From Trileptium ribeirensis (lineage: Eukaryota > Nematoda > Enoplea > Enoplida > Thoracostomopsidae), in the NCBI GenBank assembly GCA_030248225.1, contig JASANE010030215.1:20132-84131 (forward strand): a DNA stretch of 64,000 nucleotides, in the 5' to 3' direction. A program made the position numbers and the translations under genes. Numbering within the stretch: position 1 is the stretch's first letter; every line of letters begins with the position of its first letter. This document shows, in pieces, positions 60,291 to 64,000 of this stretch. Below the pieces are notes generated by a model. The model was given only the letters and a program-made list of their open reading frames with translations. It was not told the DNA's origin and made no database searches.

Positions 60291-60599
60291 GAACATACCT
60301 TGACGAGGTACACGGCGGGAATCGCGGGTGGGCGCGACAAACAGTTCGTCGTCCTCGATGAAAACAAGTTCTTCCTCGGATGAGTTACGTGATGTTAATA
60401 GTCTGTTCGAGCGACGTGGGGCACGGCTGGAGGCGACGGACACGCGCGGCGTTCCCGAAGGCCTAACCGTGACCTCTGTCGGCGATGTCCTGTCTGTATG
60501 AGGGAAGTCGTCCTCTGCGGGTGGGGCACTCGGTAATCGATGCTTCGCTCTAATCCATCGTATCGCTTTCTTGGGCTTACTATCGGTCCTAATTAGTCG

Positions 60600-62423
60600 T
60601 TCGCGACATGGGAACCATCGGGGAATATAATATCCGTACTTAGGCGGGACCTTGCATTTAGTCATAAAATAAATTAGTCTGATCAGTCCTACAGCTACGG
60701 TGATGAGAAAGTAGGGCAAGAATCCCGTGTATTCCACAGCGGGAAGATTAACCACGCTACGGACTTGATCCTTAGCTATCTGCGCGACCCGCAGATTTAT
60801 AGCTTTAGCGTTATCGAGTGATTCCCACGTCAACGGTCTTAGTTTGATACCGGATAGCCGGTCAATAGTAATATTCGGTCCAAATTTTATTGTAATTTTC
60901 TCGGGTTTCAGCATACTGGTCAGTACGATCGACCCTATTACTAACTGTGTGTAGTTCCCGTGTGGGAACCATAACACTCCATTTGGCGGTACCTTTATCG
61001 GCTTACCCAACGTGACGTGAGCTAGTTGTCTCCGATTTGTCAATATAACCTCGGGTTCACTAGTCCGAATTAATACGCCTTGTATAGTCGTGTGTACGGA
61101 TGTGTCGTTGGCAAGTGGGCCTATCAATGAGCGGTTGCTGCATGTGTGTTTCATGGTCTCGGACACATGTTTGCCTGCAATAATCCATTCTAAACAATTT
61201 GTACTATGATCGGTTATCAGCGCGTGCGGTTCGCAGAAAGCGATTCCTGGTCTTTGCTTGCATGCTCCCAGATTTAGTGATTCGAAGCGAATGTGCCCTA
61301 AGCGGGCAGCATATTGAGGCAGCGGCAGTCTCAGCTGCGTTAGCGTGGCAGGTGTGTTCCAGCCAGTATTATAGAATCGAAAATACGGTCGAACATCATT
61401 GCGCATTGGCAATGGTAATTGCAAAATGAATCCAAAGCGAAATGCAGTTAAATCCACGCTCACAGGCATGACGCGGCCAAACTGATAGGCGAGGCTAGGC
61501 TCGCGCATGAGGATAGTCTTGGAAATGCGTGGGTCCATGGAAAACAACCGCCGTAACATGACGACATCGATAACGGCGGGAGATAATTCGCCGTTAAGCA
61601 TGGATTCCATTATAGCTTGTACCGACGAGCGCATGTTGGCTCGAAGGATGTGATCTATTAACTAATGGTGCACATGCGCGATCTCTTTCTGATCGGCGCA
61701 CCTAACCTGTTCTATCATAGAGGCGACCTCTTGCATGCTATGGTGCAGAAAAGCGTAGATGTCCTCGTTTGCTCGTGTCAGTTGCCTTATGGCTTTAGTG
61801 TTTCGAAAGGAGACATCGTTGGTCTCACGCATGAATTTCTCGAGGACAGTTACCTGTTGGCGAACATTGTTGATGTGTACTCCATTAGAAAAAGCCGTTC
61901 CCAGGCCTAAGAAACCTGAGACGGCACCTGCGGCGGCGGCAATTACGCTGGCAAAGCGCTTTTCTGTTTTATTCGTAAGGTCACATAGTTATTTGTTTGC
62001 GACGCAAAAAGAGTGCACAAGTAGCGAGTAACAGTTAGTGTCCAGTACGCCATGATAGGCGTCATCTAGCTCACGTTCCAAAGCGCTCAAGGTCTCATGC
62101 AACTGTGGATATTCGGTGCAGTTAACCTTTCGGCAACAGTCAGCGCGACATGATCCATTCGCTTCATAGGGTGGACAGAACTTACTCACATAAGGATCGG
62201 ACTTACGTTCCCAGTCTCGAAGTGATAACTGCAATACCACTGGCAAGTGCGTTGTCTGATCAGAGGTGACCACCAAGCCCTGTGGCTCAATGACCACTCC
62301 TACTTGTCGATTGAGAAAAGCACCTAAGCGCGAGATTGAGTCGCTGAATGGCGAAAGCGTTGCACGTGTTGAGCTAAGCGCTGCGAGCCAAAGTAATAAG
62401 AGAATTGTACAGACCCTCCACAT
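60600..62423 (-). pseudogene. Envelope-like class I fusion glycoprotein, upstream of protease
   Basis: Starts at the Met at 62,423 with a signal-peptide-like MWRVCTILLLLWLAALSSTRA, then an ectodomain with clustered Cys (CPPYEANGSCRADCCRKVNC). After TAA 61,989 the frame continues: a KR pair, then AAAAGAVSGFLGLGTAF (about 61,955-61,890), a Gly/Ala-rich hydrophobic fusion-peptide-like stretch, then about 60 residues that look helical with heptad spacing. After TAG 61,662 come further Cys pairs and N-glycosylation motifs (NRS, NDT, NYT), and a membrane span FLPYFLITVAVGLIRLIYFM (about 60,722-60,663) followed by a basic tail. This architecture matches F-type glycoproteins of errantiviruses and baculoviruses. 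Unlike those elements, it lies before protease and in the same frame. Three stops or more make it non-functional. Confidence 0.75.
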
Positions 62424-64000
62424 ACCTGAAGGATGGCCGAGACCATTACTAAGGCTCGGTGAAGAGGGTCGTACCCCATTTCGACTGGGTTCCCTCATGG
62501 TCTCGTTGCTCGTAACTTTTCCCGTGGTGTCGCTTTTAGTTTCCTCGTCACTCGTGTCCGTGTCACTCGGCTCAGTTATACTTTCTTGCTGGGCGGAGTC
62601 GCTATTGGAGCTATCCCCCGACTCCTCGTCAGATGAGTCGAGGTAAGCGGCCAATGCTGTGGTTAATTGTTCGTCCAAATTCGGGACGGAACAGTTGGTG
62701 GCATCGTCCGGAAACAAGCATAGTTTCGAGATTAGGCGATCCCTGCCCAACTGTAATCCAACTGACGTGTCTCCTTCCGTCTCAAGCAGTCCAGCAATGT
62801 CGGGGCGACGTAAAAGTCTCAAGCGTGCGCTCAGCAGTACTAGTCGAGCAAGTCGGTGGGTTTCGTCGTCGAATTCCATATTATTCATTGCTTGGTCAAC
62901 AAAGGAGTTGATTGGAACACCTCGTGTATCTTGGTTTTGGTAAATGAATTCGATCAAGTAAGGCGCCCCGCACAAGAGGTCATGTAACTCGAGGTTCGCC
63001 TCACGAAAACTTTTCTGCATTTTGGCTGACTGAATTCCGACATAGAAAGGCCAATGAGGTGCTATGTATCCATCCGGAAGGATGGACGCGCACGCGGTGG
63101 TCAGCGTACGGTCGTAAGTTCACCTTCCTCGTTGAACGAAAAAGTAGCAGCGTGAGCCTATATCCCGTGAATCTCGTATATGGCGTTCTTGGCACTGGCG
63201 GCATACCGGATCCCTACTCAACTCCTCCTCGAATTCTCTCTCGATGACCTGTTGGAGCGTGTGGCCATTCACGCATTGGCCCACCAGATCGATGAAAGAT
63301 TCCAACGAAGCAAGAGTTACGGGACCAAGATACATCCCGGTCATACAGTGCCCGATTGGAGAAGCCATACCTAATATGCTGCTTAGCATGGCGGCGTCTC
63401 GCTGTAAGGTGGGGCGTGTACTAGCTTCGAAACGAAGCTCAAATAGTCGGCTCAAATTGTTTAGTTGTTCCATTACAATTATTACTCTCCGATAAAAGAG
63501 AGCCTGCCGTTGCAATGCCAAGGGTTGTCCGTGGGCGGCATTGATTTCACTAGTCCTAAAATTAATTGGTATAAGTCCCTCAGCTGACTTTTTGCGCGCA
63601 TCCTCAGTCAATTCGATGCGAGGGAATTGATAAGCTACGGTCTCGGCATGGTCCGTAGACATAGTGAACAATGTGTCAGTCCCGAGGATTCGGGTACGTT
63701 CCTCGTCCGTCATTGCTCTAACTCGTCCAAGTTCGATCGGCATATTATTGGGAAGGCAAAGTCCAGACATGTCCAGTAAATGTTCGTCAAGTCGATGTAC
63801 ACGTTCGTCGTTAGCTTCTCGTATAAAATTAAGCAGATTCTCTTGTCCCATACACACGTCCGAGTCCTCACTAATCACACTCACTGATTCTTCCGAATTA
63901 CCCGGGGACATACATGGTCTCCCTTCGACGGATTCCTCAGTGGTCCTATCTACTTCGTTTGGGTTGCCCGAGTTACCCGAGGGCATACTAGGCACCTCTT
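62424..64000 (-). pseudogene. N-terminal region of the polyprotein, gag position, unrecognised; cut by window edge
   Basis: The frame is open to the window end, so the start is not visible; TGA at 63,120 interrupts it. It starts Ser/Glu-rich (SPGNSEESVSVISEDSD), followed by a probably helical region (LQRQALFYRRVIIVMEQLNNL, LASLESFIDLVGQCV), a CRQCQERH pair that could bind metal, then after the stop another helical part (ETHRLARLVLLSARLRLLRR) and a strongly acidic Ser/Asp/Glu/Thr stretch before the envelope signal peptide. It sits where gag should be, but I see no CCHC knuckle and no capsid motif (major homology region) I can name. It may be a divergent gag or an extra envelope leader. Confidence 0.55.

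Larger units (their letters stand above)
52487..64000 (-). mobile_element. Giant decayed Ty3/gypsy-like retroelement with env before pol and NADAR/SGNH at the end
   Basis: One long reading unit of over 11.5 kb on the minus strand, cut by the window edge at its 5' end. Coding order: unknown N-terminal region, envelope-like glycoprotein, protease, reverse transcriptase, RNase H, Pro-rich insert, integrase, linker, NADAR, SGNH-like. Neighbouring parts are in one frame except at four or five single-base shifts (near 59.5?, 58.754, 58.035, 53.78 and 53.523 kb). In-frame stops lie at 63,120, 61,989, 61,662, 59,574, 59,505, 58,522, 57,020, 54,845, 54,347, 53,129 and 52,847; the likely true end is TGA at 52,487. 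Stop codons are of all three kinds in unlike contexts, so decay is a better explanation than recoding. No LTR pair is visible. Confidence 0.85.

Noticed and set aside
1..64000. CRISPR arrays, bacterial operons or phage genes
   Set aside because: Repeats are long satellites or inverted elements, and the gene has introns; nothing prokaryotic is seen.

Overview
The window looks like nuclear DNA of an invertebrate animal. It is AT-rich, has very few genes and many repeats, and holds one clear spliced gene with short GT-AG introns plus a large decayed retroelement of animal Ty3/gypsy type. I cannot name the species. Protein calls below are read from motifs and reading frames; no database search was possible.

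Layout. Positions 1-18.2 kb are AT-rich non-coding DNA with short tandem arrays (166-bp units at 2.3 kb, a seven-copy 102-bp satellite at 3.2 kb) and small inverted-repeat elements (5.4 kb and 10 kb). From 18.2 to 18.6 kb there is a nearly perfect hairpin with arms of about 113 bp. Just downstream, 18.9-23.1 kb on the + strand, is a nine-exon gene for a Crypton-type tyrosine recombinase (DUF3504) of about 505 residues. One of its exons is tandemly duplicated in a way that keeps the reading frame. From 23 to 45 kb the DNA is again gene-poor. It has degenerate and sharp tandem arrays (24.6 and 28.3 kb), a chain of hairpin-ended elements joined by a 7-bp ATAATAC spacer (27.2 kb), other foldback and terminal-inverted-repeat elements (33.5, 34.7 and 36.3 kb), a LINE tail (38.8-39.4 kb) and three tRNA-derived sequences, the last at 47.3 kb. 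From about 45.6 kb the base composition becomes clearly GC-richer. The stretch to 52.4 kb has no convincing gene but has 172-bp and 33-bp tandem repeats; it may be the long 3' untranslated region and LTR of the retroelement.

The main feature is on the minus strand, 64,000 down to 52,487. It is one very long decayed retroelement reading unit that runs off the right edge. In coding order it has an unrecognised N-terminal region, a class-I-like envelope glycoprotein (signal peptide, fusion-peptide-like stretch, heptad region, transmembrane anchor), aspartic protease, reverse transcriptase, RNase H, a Pro-rich insert, integrase with GPY motif, a long linker, a NADAR domain (the YbiA/ADP-ribose-linked fold) and an SGNH/GDSL-hydrolase-like domain. 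The envelope lies upstream of pol and in its frame, not after integrase. The element also ends in two enzyme-like domains not normally part of retroelements. About ten in-frame stops and four or five single-base shifts make this copy dead. The domain order is the most unusual observation in the window.
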